From NCBI RefSeq assembly GCF_000149955.1, contig NC_031000.1, positions 2,081,178 through 2,145,177 of the forward strand: 64,000 nt of DNA, written 5' to 3'. Both the position numbers and the translations under genes were made by a program. Shown piece by piece: positions 31,541 to 42,727 of this stretch (its first letter is position 1; each line of letters opens with the position of its first letter). Source of the DNA: Fusarium oxysporum f. sp. lycopersici 4287. Lineage: Eukaryota > Ascomycota > Sordariomycetes > Hypocreales > Nectriaceae. The notes beneath the pieces are model-generated. The model saw nothing but the letters and a program-made list of their open reading frames with translations, was not told the DNA's origin and ran no database searches.

Positions 31541-34500
31541 TCATGCCTCACGTAATATTGATAACGTACTCAAGCTTACCGCGCGGAGATCCCAAAAAAT
31601 TCGCCTCCACATTGTCCCCAACTACTGCCTTGGATGTGTCATTGGCCTTGCGGATACGTTCATCTGGGCCTTCTTCCCTGCCCTTTTCTCCGGCAAGCTC
31701 TCCGATCCTTATAGCCAGACCTGTATTCCCAAAAAGAACTTCGTGCACTGGTACGAGGAGGTGATGCTGCCCGCCATACAAGCTGTTGTCGATGACAATA
31801 ACATACTCCAGTATATCCCAAAGACACATGCCATCGCGTCTTCGGACTGCAGTGCGCCCCGGGAAGCGTTAGTAGCTCTGGCGGTGGCGGAGGAAGAGGA
31901 GGCCGATATGGAAGAAGAACTGGATGGGTTTACCGGAGCGAAAAGACGAGACGGTCCGGCCGCACAGCCAGGGTCACGACGCAAGCACTTCTACGTCACG
32001 CTTCAGTCCCGCTACCTCGCAGCTTTATGGGAGGAGATACATTCCAGGGCTGCTCTCTGGCCTGAATATGCAGGGTTGCGACTCTACATGGCTGCTAAGA
32101 ACACCAAACTGACATGGATGCGGCCCACGTTCGAGTCGGCACTCGCGGAGTGGCAGCACCACTGGAATTCTGCGGTTGACGAGGCGTACATTGATCCGGA
32201 AGTCACTTACATTGACATCGGCCGCCAGATGACCCCGGCCGATACAGGACCACATGGGCGCGTGCTTATCTGGCGCCGTTGCTGCATGGATAGGCTCTGG
32301 CGTCGCCGGCTACAGTGGAGCCGGATCCAAAATCGGCTGTATCATCGTGAGGAAGACGCTTGCAAGGACGAATCGGGCAAACGTCAGGCTCCGCCAATCC
32401 GCAGGACGACCTATCCGTTTGTTACTCTTCGTGATGCGAGAGATATGACCATCACTCCTAGTTCATCAAGCTGGGAGCTTCGAAATGGTCTCGTGTATAG
32501 CCAGTTCTACAACCTCATCAAAGTTCCCTTCGACGCAGCTAAGCAGTACCCATTCCAGAACCGCCATACCGAGAGCATGGCGCTAGATCCATCGTACCTC
32601 AGAGACCAACGTAACTCCACACGAGGGGCACATGCGCACCAGTCCCGAGTACAATGTGCCTACCGTCTGAGCAAGCTCCGTATTCATCGCAACGTTCCCG
32701 CTGTCGACCAGAATGAGGATGATGATGGTGATGAGATACAACATGAGGGATCAACACATCATCTTTTCACATATGGTATACGTGCAGAGGATAGGGTATC
32801 ATTGGCCCTTCTACGGCGCATCACTGGTCTGTTCTCATCTAGCCCCTCGCAAGATAGGTCAGGCGATGATGAAGATGAAGAGAGGGACCATCCATTCTTC
32901 TCCGTTTCTTCTCAAACGATGGCCCGTTTTCTCCGTGCTAGCGTCAATCGATATTGTTTTCTCTTCGAGTATGTAAAATCGCAGACCGGCTTGAAATATT
33001 CACTTCCCGAGACTGTTGTCATGGCAGCAGCGCTTCGTGGACTTCGTTTCAGCTACGATTGCTCCCTCATCGCGAAAGAATCGGTACTCTGGGGAGATAA
33101 ATGGACGTCGACGCAGCGTGTTAGGGTTGAGGGTGGAGAGGCACGGATCACCAAGGTAGAGCGAGAAGGGCTAGGTCTGAACAAGACGTCTACATCGCAC
33201 GGCTTTGGTTGGTGGCTACCAGGGAAGTTTGACTGGAGTACCTGGCGGTTTGCTTCCGATGTTGGCGATCGACTCGCCGTAGGCAACGACCTCCTACGTC
33301 AGGATTACAAGCGTCAATGGAGAGTCCTCAAGGATATTCGAGATGTCCACGTTCGTATGTGGCAAGCCCAGAGTTGGTTAGGGCGATATCGAGTGCAGGA
33401 CGACGCGGTGGCAAAGAGACTGTGGCTCGAATACCTACACTCCACAGTCATCGAACTCTTTCAGCGGGATGTCTGGCGTGTGGCCTTGAAGAGTGTCAGC
33501 TGGAAGACGGGCTCCGATGTGACGGACGAAGCGTCGATGAAATATCCAGAGTCTAGCCCACCAAGCTTCTGCTACGATGGGCTATCGAACCTGTTCCACG
33601 ACCGCCAACGTGATGTGAGCCACACGAGACCGCACCTTGTCGCTGGCAACAAAATACGGTCGACAAGCATGAAGGATCTCTTCGATGACCTATTCTCGCC
33701 GAGCTCTACCGGCACGGCTATGAAGCGTCGGAGAGGGTGGGCTTCGCTGCCGTATCGCATCGCGACTCGTCGAAGCATCGAGCTCGTGGAGATGGTGCTT
33801 GGGGCGGCGGCCGCAACACAGTGGTACGCACAGCTTAGGCGAATTGTGCTATTGACACATTGGATTCTGCCCTGGCCGTCAGACACAGAGCTTCTAACGA
33901 CAACAAAAGAAAGTAGGGTTACCAATCTCAAACGCCGGCTTACTTGGGCCTCGGTTGTCCACATCACTCCATCTTCCAAGTCTACAGGGCACGTCGAGCC
34001 TGCTGTACCGACGCGAAAGGTCAACGACGCAGACCGTCAGGTCTCCACTCAAGACGATCTATCGCAACTACTATCGGAAGCATGCAGGCGTCGGTTCGGG
34101 GATAAAGGCTGGGCAAGTAGTGCAGACAATACAAAACCGTGCTACCACTGGTCCACTGGAGACTTGATCAGCAGCACGCGCGACTGTATTAGAATTGATA
34201 CGCTTCGACTTGGCCGTGCTGTTGGGGCATATAATAGAGGTTGTATCTTTCCCGTAGTAGAGAACGGCCATCCGCCCCAATTACGGATGGTCACGCGTAT
34301 TCGAGATAAAACCCTAGACGAGCTCAGCCAAGTTTTCAGCGAGCTACTGGAGGTTGGCAACGTTCATCCTAGCTCTCCAGGGGGGAGCATCACACCCGAA
34401 ATTGGACAGTCTCGCGTATCATTTTCGCGTTCCGCGACATGGCAAGCTGAGCAAGAAGCTTCAAGAGGTCCAGCAGCACAGTCACGAGGATTCCATTATC

Positions 34501-34733
34501 TACAGCTGCTAGCTAGGAAACGTCCACGAACAGCGGAGGAGCGGGAAAGACTCCGGAGACATTTCCGGCGACGTGGCTGTGTACGAGTTGGTAAGGTTGT
34601 CGTCGGTACGGATTCGATCCATTCGGACGATACGGGTTCGAGCGCGCAGACAGAGGAGACGGACCAGTCGTGGAGACCACAGAAACGTTTGAGAAAGGCA
34701 GTCAGGGACCAGATGATAGTCAGGCTAGAGTAA
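31541..34733 (+). pseudogene. Tandem copy 2 of the large unrecognised protein, 5'-truncated
   Basis: Begins immediately after the stop of copy 1. It lacks the AT-hook, intron and about 300 N-terminal residues of copy 1. The first homologous codons (HVILITY ... PRGDP) are out of frame by one base at an A6 run (31594-31599). From there the frame IRLHIVPNYCLGCVIGL ... DTFIWAFFPALF is open to 34733, about 1,040 codons with no stop. The conserved blocks TYIDIGRQ, LIWRRCC, SQFYNLIKVPFDAAKQYPFQN, SLPETVVMAAALRGLRF, FGWWLPGKFDW and LLTHWILPWPS align in order with copy 1. The tail is arginine rich with an acidic run. Copies have diverged substantially, so the tandem is old or was formed from two different family members. 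An in-frame ATG that could start a shorter protein is not obvious. Confidence 0.75.
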
Positions 34734-34739
34734 TGTAGC

Positions 34740-35660
34740 AATCAGTGAATATCAGTCAAAGCGGACAGAGGGCTTCTCCATGATAGATAGCGCAGTAGGT
34801 ACCTTCCATCCTTATGGCGAAGGTAACACTAGTTTGAGCTGCACTGTCGAACTAGACGGGGGTGAGCGGCATGAATGTATGCAGAGCGTACATGATGGGG
34901 TGAGAACTATAGGTGCAGTACGATGTATTTTCTTGCGTAATTTTAAGGCTACCTTTGTAGCGCACACGTGCATAAAGTTATGATCGCAGCTGCCGACGGA
35001 TAGAAAAAAAGCAAGTTGTTAGGTCCCAAAATCCGGACAAGGTTTATTGTTCAGGTGGAATAAGTGGCCGAGGCTTGACAGAAAATTGTGCAATTTTGGC
35101 CTGCACTATACCTGGACCGATTTTTCAAGACCGATATCATGCTCGACTCAGAAATTCTATAATGCGCGCTAATTAAAGAAAAGAACTCTACATAATACTA
35201 AATACTAGATAGCCTCAGTCAAAAGGATGCTTTACGGCAGTTGCAGTATAAAATACGCAGCGACTTGGAATGGGTGTATGGTATAGGGTAGTTAGCTGGT
35301 GTTGAAAAATGAGGCAGCATGGACCTTTATGATGAGACTTGGAAAAAAAACTACGTCGCGACTCTAGCATTATCATCACCACTCCAATATGTATTTTTTC
35401 ACGTAAGATGCATCAATATTTATGTAGGTATGCTAAATAGTACAAGCCGAAAACATACTTCAGTACATTTCCCCACAGTATTTCATGCCACGACGAGTTC
35501 CTTCTTCTTCAAGCCGACTCAGCAATCTCTTTTTTGCGCCGGGACTGGATGCATCTTCCTTCAAGATAAAAGGCACAGCGATTTCCTCAATGAGGTTACA
35601 AAACCTATCAACCATTCAGCATTCATGTTGGGGGCTACATGATTGAAAAATACATACAAA
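34740..35660. other. AT-rich spacer, no gene recognised
   Basis: Short frames only. Possible remnants of repeats; no terminal repeats found. Confidence 0.4.
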
Positions 35661-35667
35661 TTGAAAT

Positions 35668-36060
35668 GGCGCTATTGAACCATGGGGCAACATGTAAAGG
35701 AACCCGGTAAGTAAAATAGCCCAAAGTAGTATGTATTAAAAGGCAATATTTAGGTATGTATTTTTCCAAAGTATGAATTATTATAAATCCAAATTACAGT
35801 GTTGCGATAAGTTTGAAGTTTGGTGATTTTTTTTTGATGTGGTTGTCGAGATTGAGATTGTGTTATGTGATTGGCCAGGCTGCATGGACCGTGCATTTCG
35901 GTACATTAGATTGAGGAGAGACAAGCAGCCATTTGGGGTAGGGGATAGTATGGGAATACCGATTTGCAGTAAGGTTACCAATCCAAGCCATAATACATTA
36001 AAAGCAGATCAACCAACATAGTTAAGTTTCCAGTTCAGAGGGATCCAATATATTTAAATC
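35668..36060 (+). repeat. Dispersed AT-rich repeat, copy 2 (related to 46855-47260)
   Basis: Starts with GGCGCTATTGAACCATGGGG and continues in common with 46855 through GTTGCGATAAGTTTGAAG, GGCTGCATGGACCGTGCATT and GACAAGCAGCCATTTGGGGT. The GTTGCGATAAGTTTGAA block is reminiscent of impala/mimp-type ends, but no second end or TA pair was found. Confidence 0.65.
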
Positions 36061-36125
36061 CAGTCAGATTTAGATCATATTATGAGTGTATTATATAGTA
36101 TATTTAGCAAGGAATGTGGAAAAGT

Positions 36126-36233
36126 ATAATATAGGCAAGAACCAACCAGCCAGTCCAACGAGTCAGATATAACCCGCATTCCAACCATTATCCCGACGTG
36201 AGATAGAATGCCACAGACAGGGGCCCAGTAACA
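36126..36233 (-). repeat. Dispersed repeat, inverted relative of 49221-49326
   Basis: The complement contains CTGTCTGTGGCATTCTATCT and GGTTGGAATGCGGGTTATAT, also present at 49229 onward. Both could encode a short peptide (CGILS-x2-GIMVGMRVIS), but repeat DNA is the simpler view. Confidence 0.7.
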
Positions 36234-36269
36234 GGGGGGAAGGCCAAGATTAAGTGCCATAACCGCAGA

Positions 36270-37120
36270 TAGGAGGGCAGGTGCAGGGCCAGATAGATAG
36301 AGAGAGTGCCGTCGCAGAATACAGCAGTAAAAGCAATGGATAGAGGAGGGGCCAGGAGAGACATTTCATTAATAGTAATTAGTATAATACGTTAAGTAAG
36401 GGGGGAGGATAAGAACACCCAATAGATATAAGAGTGCAGTTAATAAAGGTAGGTTATTATATAGTATAGATAGAAGGTAATAAAAAAAAGGAAAAAGAGC
36501 AGAAGGAAGAAAAAGGTTTACATAGTAAATATTTAGCTAAAGGATATTTATTTAAATAATATATAGTAAGGCAAAATAGATATATAAGGCAGGTAGTTCC
36601 ATAGCAAGGGAGAGTATATATAAAAGTAAATAAAAGATAGGATTAGACCATAAGGGTATATTTAAAATAGATATATAATACAAGTTTAAACAAGATACAA
36701 ATCAATTTACCACCATACACGAATGATAGTTCAGGTTATAGTTGCCGCAAAACATGGGTAAGCCATAGCACGGAGAAATTAAGGTTTAAACCACAGCAAC
36801 CGCAAAAGCAAGTTCATATTTACATATATACAAACCAACCCCGGGTACAACGGAACATTAACAAAGACCAAAACAAACCAGGAATCCATTTGCAGACCAA
36901 GATTTATCCACCAGCATATACATCAGTATAGGGATCAAAAGGAGAAAATAACAGCATATAGATACAGCCAGATTTGCATGTCGTTTTGACTGTCGTAAGC
37001 CTCCACCTTCGTACCTGGCCCCACATAACCCCCGCCGGATCTGAGGTACATGGAGTGACTTTGAGAATCACCAAAATCAACCCCGCCCATTTCATCATAT
37101 ATCTCATTTTATGAGTTCTC
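36270..37120. other. Strand-skewed, C-poor AT-rich tract and 5' flank of piggyBac-like gene
   Basis: From about 36280 to 36680 the plus strand is mostly A, G and T with few C. From 36720 to 37100 it becomes A/C rich. No gene is seen. Confidence 0.5.
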
Positions 37121-38974
37121 ATGGATTCCCAACACCTCATCAGCCAAGCAGTCAACGCATATGATGATAATAGCTTCATCCGTGTCGATGATAGCCGCCG
37201 CGAGCAGCCCGCTGATAACACCTGCCGGCCAATACATGACCCTATTCTTGATCGTGGCTACAACTTCGAGGCCATGGTCGTTCCAACCCGGCCCTTTGAG
37301 ATAACGGTCCTGCCCTCAGAGCCGCTGTTGCTTTTCCAGCAATTCGTGCCTATTTCCTTAGTAGAAAGCTGGGTCTGCTACACCAACAGCTGGGTCAGTC
37401 ACCGGCTTGAGCAGCATGAAGATGGCACCCAAAGACTACATCCGCAATTGCGGCTGCTAGCTTGGAAGCCGACCTCTACTGCGGAAATCTACGTATGGCT
37501 TGCGACCTTGATGTATATGAGAATTCATAAGGAGCCAAACATCGAGGATTATTGGAAGGTTTCAAAACCTAAGGACATTCGCCCAGTTCATCCAGTAGTC
37601 AAATGGATGTCGTATAATCGCTTCCAATTACTATCTCGACATCTTCATATCTATGATCCTCTGACTCTCAGTATAGATGATATGGGCTTCTATGGCCGTA
37701 CATTCAGTCGGGTTCATACATGGTCTGACCATATACAACATATATCTACCGTCTTCTATATACCGGGCACATCTATTGCTGTAGATGAGTGTATGATCCG
37801 TTTTCTAGGAGGATCTCTGGAGACAACAACTATCCCTTCCAAGCCAATCCCCACAGGCTTCAAAGTCTGGACTGTGGCTCAGCGAGGCTATTTTCTTCGG
37901 TGGATTTGGCATAGGCCGGGCCGGAAGTTCGGGCCTGTTGGGGTTAGGCCGACCTACCGGCGCCTGCCCTCACAGCTGCGGATGATGCGACAGCGCCGGC
38001 AGCTTCGAGAGAGAAACACGATCCATCTGAACCCGACTCAAGCTGTGGTTGTTGCCTTAGTTAATTTACTGCCGAAATCCACGTACCATGTATTTCTCGA
38101 TAATTTGTTCTCTTCCTGCGATCTATTCCGGAGACTTCGGCAGCGTGGCCATGGAGCGACGGGTACAGCCCGCAAGAACTGTGGCATCTACAAGCCCCTT
38201 GTCAAGCTAAAGGCTATAGATAATACAGCTGCTGGCAGTCTCGAGTTTAATGTTGTTAAAGCTATTCCAACAGCCGATAACAAGGTCAACCAGATCGCTT
38301 GGAAAGACAATGCGCTTGTGTTATTTCTGACGACTGTGTTTAAGGGCAATGAAAGGCTTGACTGCATCAGGAAGAAACCGACAACAGACCAAATACAAGC
38401 ACGACCAATACAGCGTTTTTTTGGTGACGACCCTGTTAAACAGGTTTCTATCCCATCTATTGCTGCTATCTATAACAACGAGATGAATGCCGTGGATCGA
38501 GGTGACCAAATGAGAGCTTATTGGGGCCTTGACCGTCGTGTGCGCCGAGGCGGCTGGAAAGCCCTGGCTTGGGACTTTCTCCTGGAAATTGCCCTTGTAA
38601 ATAGCTTCATTTTGCAGCAGCGAGGGCAGCCGCAATGGAAGGCAGAGATTTCGCAAGGCAGTTGGCGGCAACGGCTTGTGAATGATCTTATGGAAGCGTA
38701 TGCACCGAAGACGCAATCAAGAAAGAGATTTCGGACTGGAAACGAATTTACGCCTACATTACAGCACACTCGCGTTCGCAAAGGAAAATCTGAATGCCTT
38801 GCCTGTCAAGGCCTCCGGCTAGGTCAGCGTCGGTCTCGAAGATCAAGGGCAGCATTATCTGCGATTAGCGGTAACAGTCGAAGGGCGCCTCAGTCACGAC
38901 ATAGGTGTCAAGAATGTAATGTAGCTTTATGTAGACTTGGCAATTGCTGGGACCTTTGGCACAACCAAAGTTAG
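37121..38974 (+). CDS. piggyBac-like transposase, intact
   Basis: An uninterrupted frame of 617 residues with no intron, start MDSQHLISQAVNAYDDNSF (the block AYDDNSFIR matches the start of the copy at 6266). Catalytic aspartates lie in AVDECMIRF, VFLDNLFSS and NAVDRGDQM. The insertion domain includes YFLRWIWH and a basic region. The C-terminal cross-brace finger is complete: CLACQGLRLGQ ... CQECNVALCRLGNCWDLWH. Length and order fit the DDE_Tnp_1_7 / PGBD family. It would catalyse TTAA-directed excision and insertion, but I could not find paired TIRs or TTAA flanks, so an element boundary is not given. The 3' flank shares ATGTACCTTTGATTTAACGC with the 6266 copy. Confidence 0.92.
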   Translation: MDSQHLISQAVNAYDDNSFIRVDDSRREQPADNTCRPIHDPILDRGYNFEAMVVPTRPFEITVLPSEPLLLFQQFVPISLVESWVCYTNSWVSHRLEQHEDGTQRLHPQLRLLAWKPTSTAEIYVWLATLMYMRIHKEPNIEDYWKVSKPKDIRPVHPVVKWMSYNRFQLLSRHLHIYDPLTLSIDDMGFYGRTFSRVHTWSDHIQHISTVFYIPGTSIAVDECMIRFLGGSLETTTIPSKPIPTGFKVWTVAQRGYFLRWIWHRPGRKFGPVGVRPTYRRLPSQLRMMRQRRQLRERNTIHLNPTQAVVVALVNLLPKSTYHVFLDNLFSSCDLFRRLRQRGHGATGTARKNCGIYKPLVKLKAIDNTAAGSLEFNVVKAIPTADNKVNQIAWKDNALVLFLTTVFKGNERLDCIRKKPTTDQIQARPIQRFFGDDPVKQVSIPSIAAIYNNEMNAVDRGDQMRAYWGLDRRVRRGGWKALAWDFLLEIALVNSFILQQRGQPQWKAEISQGSWRQRLVNDLMEAYAPKTQSRKRFRTGNEFTPTLQHTRVRKGKSECLACQGLRLGQRRSRRSRAALSAISGNSRRAPQSRHRCQECNVALCRLGNCWDLWHNQS

Positions 38975-38979
38975 GTGGG

Positions 38980-39460
38980 GATAAATGTACCTTTGATTTA
39001 ACGCATTTTTATTGGCTAGCCCCGCTGCTAGGTACGGAAGTGGAGGCTTACGACAGTCAAAGGGATAACCAGGTGGCCCGCTCGCTAATCATGCACCTTA
39101 TTAAAAAACGCGAATGCACGCTCTTCCTCATGCGACGGCTCTGCGTATCTTTTATCGCTCTTCGTGAGCTCATACCGAGAATTTCACATCGCAGAGGCCG
39201 TTTTCGAGGCACTCGAGGCAGGATTTTTCATATCAAGGTCAGGGGCTAGGCTATCTAATATCGCCGCACAGCATATCTTGTTCACAGACTGAGGTATACA
39301 GCCAACCAACAGCCTCATTAACCCCGCTTCTATGCCACCTAGGCTGACGGGAGGCCAGAGCTTTCGAAAATGCCTCACTGAAACCCAGCAGCTCCGAGCC
39401 CGCCGTCCCCTCCACCATCCACATTGTCAGTGAAGAGCATCTTTCGACGCGGATCATACC
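38980..39460. other. 3' flank of piggyBac-like gene / promoter of next gene
   Basis: The first 60 bp are shared with the flank of the other piggyBac-like copy; the rest shows nothing recognisable. Confidence 0.4.
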
Positions 39461-41260
39461 ATGGCTGACGCCGCCGAACTTGCGGGTATCGTTGGCACGT
39501 GGGTTGCCGTCGCGCTTGCAGTTATCGCTCTGGCTGGTGTCCTCCCTGTCTATCTTCTTTATCGAGCCTCAAATACTGAACGGAACATTGCCCTTAGTGA
39601 TGTCGACGATCCGCATCATCTGTATATCTCTCCTGGTGTTGCGCTTTGGCGCGGGAAGCCTTTTTCCTGGACACTTGGGATCCCTGATTTCACGAATTCA
39701 CCTTGCATCGAAGATCTGCGGCTCAAGTTTCACCGAAACGCTATTCAAAAAGAACACTCCCTTACTGGTTGGGTCAACCTGGCCAACCTCCTGCGCGCTT
39801 ATGGCGCCCCAGGCCCCAGGACAGGAGCGCTTGAGTATAACAGGAGAGAGAGCTACCTTCCCGTCCATAGAGGTTGGTTGCTGCTAATAGGTATTAACGG
39901 CCGCTATACCCGCGACAAAGTCTATGGAGTTGCACGAGGACAGCCGATTGAGTCTGAAATGGTCGACTTTGGAAAACACCCGTCATCTATATCTGGATCA
40001 ACTGGAATGTTAGGTCCCATGCCGAGTCGGCAAGGCGATTTAATCGACGCCAAAATCTGCTTTCGGTTACATTCGGCCAAGCAGTTGAAATCATTACATT
40101 CCGAGGATATTCATATCAAATTACAAGTTATGCTATTCTTGGGGCTCCTCCCTGGAAGAAAGGGAGCTTTATATGATTTGCGCAAGCCTACTATTGTGGC
40201 CAGAGGGGCTCATGGGTTACATGTCGTCCCCCAGACCAACTTGCCACAGTCCGGACCACCCGGGCCACCCGGACCACCCGAACAACCCAAGAAGGAGGCG
40301 CGTACGATTTGGAAACTGACCAGTTCTGATAGCGAAGAACTGGGGCCGGATAGGCGTCGGATATTGCATGATCTGAATGTTAAAGTGCCATACGTTTACA
40401 AGATTGCGACGGATCAAGACGAACGAGAATCGGAGAACTATAACGAATTGCGACCTTCATCTTCTGGAAGACATTCATTCTATTCCATTGAGGTGTCTCA
40501 ACAGGGTAAACCGACAGCATGGATGTGCAAATCAGACCTATCCCGTTTACTAAACGCCTTTTTCGGCCTCCCTACGAGTCCCTATGGTTTCCTTTGTGGG
40601 CCTGGCTTATTTGACGAAGATGGGTTGTTTAGTCAACTTTTCCCCGAGACACTCAGTAAAATCATTGAGTGTGAGCTCCAGACTGTTGATCGTCTGAATT
40701 TATCGGACTCTGACCAGGAAGCACTTCGAGAGGCAATGCTTGATATTTGGAATGCCGATCCCGACGATAAATCTTGGAGTCGTGGACGCATGGCAGCATT
40801 TCACGAGCTCGCTAAACGGCTCTGTACCACGTGCAAAGCTGACAGTCCGACGTTACGCATATTAATGATTCTATATGCACTCGATCCAAGCTTCGCGGCA
40901 CTGATCCGCAAACCATGCGAAAATAGCAAAGATGCTGTGGCGAGGTTGTCGCTGGATTTGGAAAAGAAGGTCGTCCGAACAACCGCAAGTACGGGCCTGT
41001 CTGCCAGGGAGTGGTACTTCGAGTTCTACAAAATCACTCATTCTAACCAACTCTATGGCACGGCGCTAGAAGTTGCCTTCCCTTATGTCAAAATGGCATG
41101 CTTGCTAGCAGAAGTTCGCATCGCCATGTGGAGAATGATGATTCCTGCGAAACACCTTTCCACGTTTTATAATGGACTAGATAGTATCGTACACATCACC
41201 TCCCGAACGGTCCCACCGAAGTCCATACCTCAGATTAATTACAACAGATATGCACGTTGA
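39461..41260 (+). CDS. Single-pass membrane protein of unknown function
   Basis: A single exon of 599 residues. A hydrophobic segment at about residues 10-35 (GIVGTWVAVALAVIALAGVL) is preceded by a short acidic N-terminus and followed by a basic/polar stretch (YRASNTERN), so it is probably a signal anchor with the bulk on one side of the membrane. The rest has no recognised catalytic motif: a conserved-looking WKGxPFxWTLGIPDF-type region (WRGKPFSWTLGIPDFT), a collagen-like GPPGPPGPPEQP run near residue 267, and an alpha-helical C-terminus. The pattern is familiar from uncharacterised fungal proteins, but I cannot name a family. The frame is intact and its codon usage looks host-like. Stop at 41258-41260; a kinase-like relic follows downstream. 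Confidence 0.75.
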   Translation: MADAAELAGIVGTWVAVALAVIALAGVLPVYLLYRASNTERNIALSDVDDPHHLYISPGVALWRGKPFSWTLGIPDFTNSPCIEDLRLKFHRNAIQKEHSLTGWVNLANLLRAYGAPGPRTGALEYNRRESYLPVHRGWLLLIGINGRYTRDKVYGVARGQPIESEMVDFGKHPSSISGSTGMLGPMPSRQGDLIDAKICFRLHSAKQLKSLHSEDIHIKLQVMLFLGLLPGRKGALYDLRKPTIVARGAHGLHVVPQTNLPQSGPPGPPGPPEQPKKEARTIWKLTSSDSEELGPDRRRILHDLNVKVPYVYKIATDQDERESENYNELRPSSSGRHSFYSIEVSQQGKPTAWMCKSDLSRLLNAFFGLPTSPYGFLCGPGLFDEDGLFSQLFPETLSKIIECELQTVDRLNLSDSDQEALREAMLDIWNADPDDKSWSRGRMAAFHELAKRLCTTCKADSPTLRILMILYALDPSFAALIRKPCENSKDAVARLSLDLEKKVVRTTASTGLSAREWYFEFYKITHSNQLYGTALEVAFPYVKMACLLAEVRIAMWRMMIPAKHLSTFYNGLDSIVHITSRTVPPKSIPQINYNRYAR

Positions 41261-41489
41261 TCAAGCAAGCGAGATCCTAGAAGACAATGATCGACCCTTT
41301 GTACGTCTGGCATGAAGAGGAAGGTGGCGGGGTTCAGCTTGCCGCTTCAGGTTATTTTGACTCTACCCCTGCTTTTCTCCAGAAAAACTCAATTGCAAGC
41401 TCCAACAAAAGTATGTAGGACAAGGCGGACACAGAAGGTGGTGGAAGAGGTTATGGGCTGCTTACCAACTCTTGATCCCCCCCCCCCCC

Positions 41490-41733
41490 TGGTTTCATTT
41501 TATACCACCCCGATATCGGCTCGCAGAATGTTCTGGTAGATAACGAAGGCTGTACTGTCACCGAACTCATTGGCTCAGACCTCACCCAGACAATGCCATG
41601 ATTTGTAGAATATGTCAGATACCAGGATGGGTTACGCGCGATTGGGATCCTCTGATGCTCCCCAACCTAGCTTGTTTTAGTAAAGTCCCAGAGACGCAAA
41701 AGCGACACGACGCGTGGATGCGGATAAAACTGA
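41490..41733 (+). pseudogene. Relic of an APH/protein-kinase-like gene
   Basis: Conceptual reading gives YHPDIGSQNVLVDNEGCTVTELIGSDL (catalytic-loop HxD with downstream N, then a degenerate metal-binding DxD region). After a stop at 41597-41599 and a shift of frame it gives PGWVTRDWDPLM. This order (HPDI-x2-QNVLVD, DWDL-like, PGW-TRDWDPLM) is the C-terminal half of the fungal aminoglycoside-phosphotransferase-like kinase family. The N-terminal lobe is not recognisable; a 13-C homopolymer precedes the preserved part. The relic ends at a TAA near 41733. Identified from motif order; non-functional. Confidence 0.6.
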
Positions 41734-41739
41734 ATGGAA

Positions 41740-42727
41740 GATAAAGAGACCAATTTGTGTTTCTGCTTTACACCTTGACGGGAAACGATGCTTAGAACAA
41801 GGCAAATGTGAGCTAGATGTGTTATTTGCAGCTGAGACCTGTGGCTGAAAGCTTATCTTCACCCCATAACTTAGCTCAGAACAAGGCATTCAGTTTATCT
41901 GGTTCTCTGATGAACTGATTTCAGGTCCACTAGTTACACAATTCGTGAACCATACGCCTTTAGCAGAAGGCTTATCATCTTCACGGACGTCTTCTTCCAG
42001 CGATCACTTTGTAACCCCTATTACACTTTGGTCCGGTTTCTTTTTTAGAGACCAAGAGTCCTACCTCACCTAGATAGCCACAGTCCGTAGGGCGGCTTAA
42101 CAAGAACAGGTTAATTTATCCCTCGGTAGTCAAAGCATTCTCTCCCCCCTTTTATAATCCATGTACTGTCAGTACCATAACCATAATGGCTAACTTGTCA
42201 GTCAGTTTCTTCTCGACCTTGCAACTGCCATTAATCGAAAGCAGCAAACGGGTGAAGCGAACTTCATGATATGGGGCCAAGCGCCTGACAGCTAGCAAAG
42301 CCATATATAACAATCCGATTTCCACTTTAATTCACATTTGCTTTTGGTCCATTTTTGTGTTTGTGAGGGCTGTCATTGTGTCTCCCGTTCTGCAATTCCA
42401 ATTAATGCCACTTTGGATGGGACGGGCTAGCTCTGTGAGCGGCCACACCTTTAAGGCGCCGGGAAGGGTGGCCTATCGGAGCCGTTACACCCCTCTCACG
42501 CCTTCCTTCTATCCATCTATCTCCCCCACTTTTCAATTCTCCGTCACCTCTCCTCTAAATTCCTCAACGCGATTAGTGAAATTGCGTGAATCTAGCTTTT
42601 TTATCTCTACCAAGCTTGGATGAGATCCGAATCTCTTAGTTACCGAGGATGCCATGCAAGGTCTCACCAACGGTCCGACCCGCCATCGAAAAATGTGCCC
42701 GATGAGCCTTGGATCAGCCCAACTATC
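41740..42727. other. Intergenic
   Basis: Nothing convincing in about 1 kb; pyrimidine-rich stretches between 42440 and 42550. Confidence 0.4.

Noticed and set aside
39461..41260. Collagen-like protein
   Set aside because: The GPPGPPGPP run is only a few triplets in a 599-residue protein; not a collagen domain.
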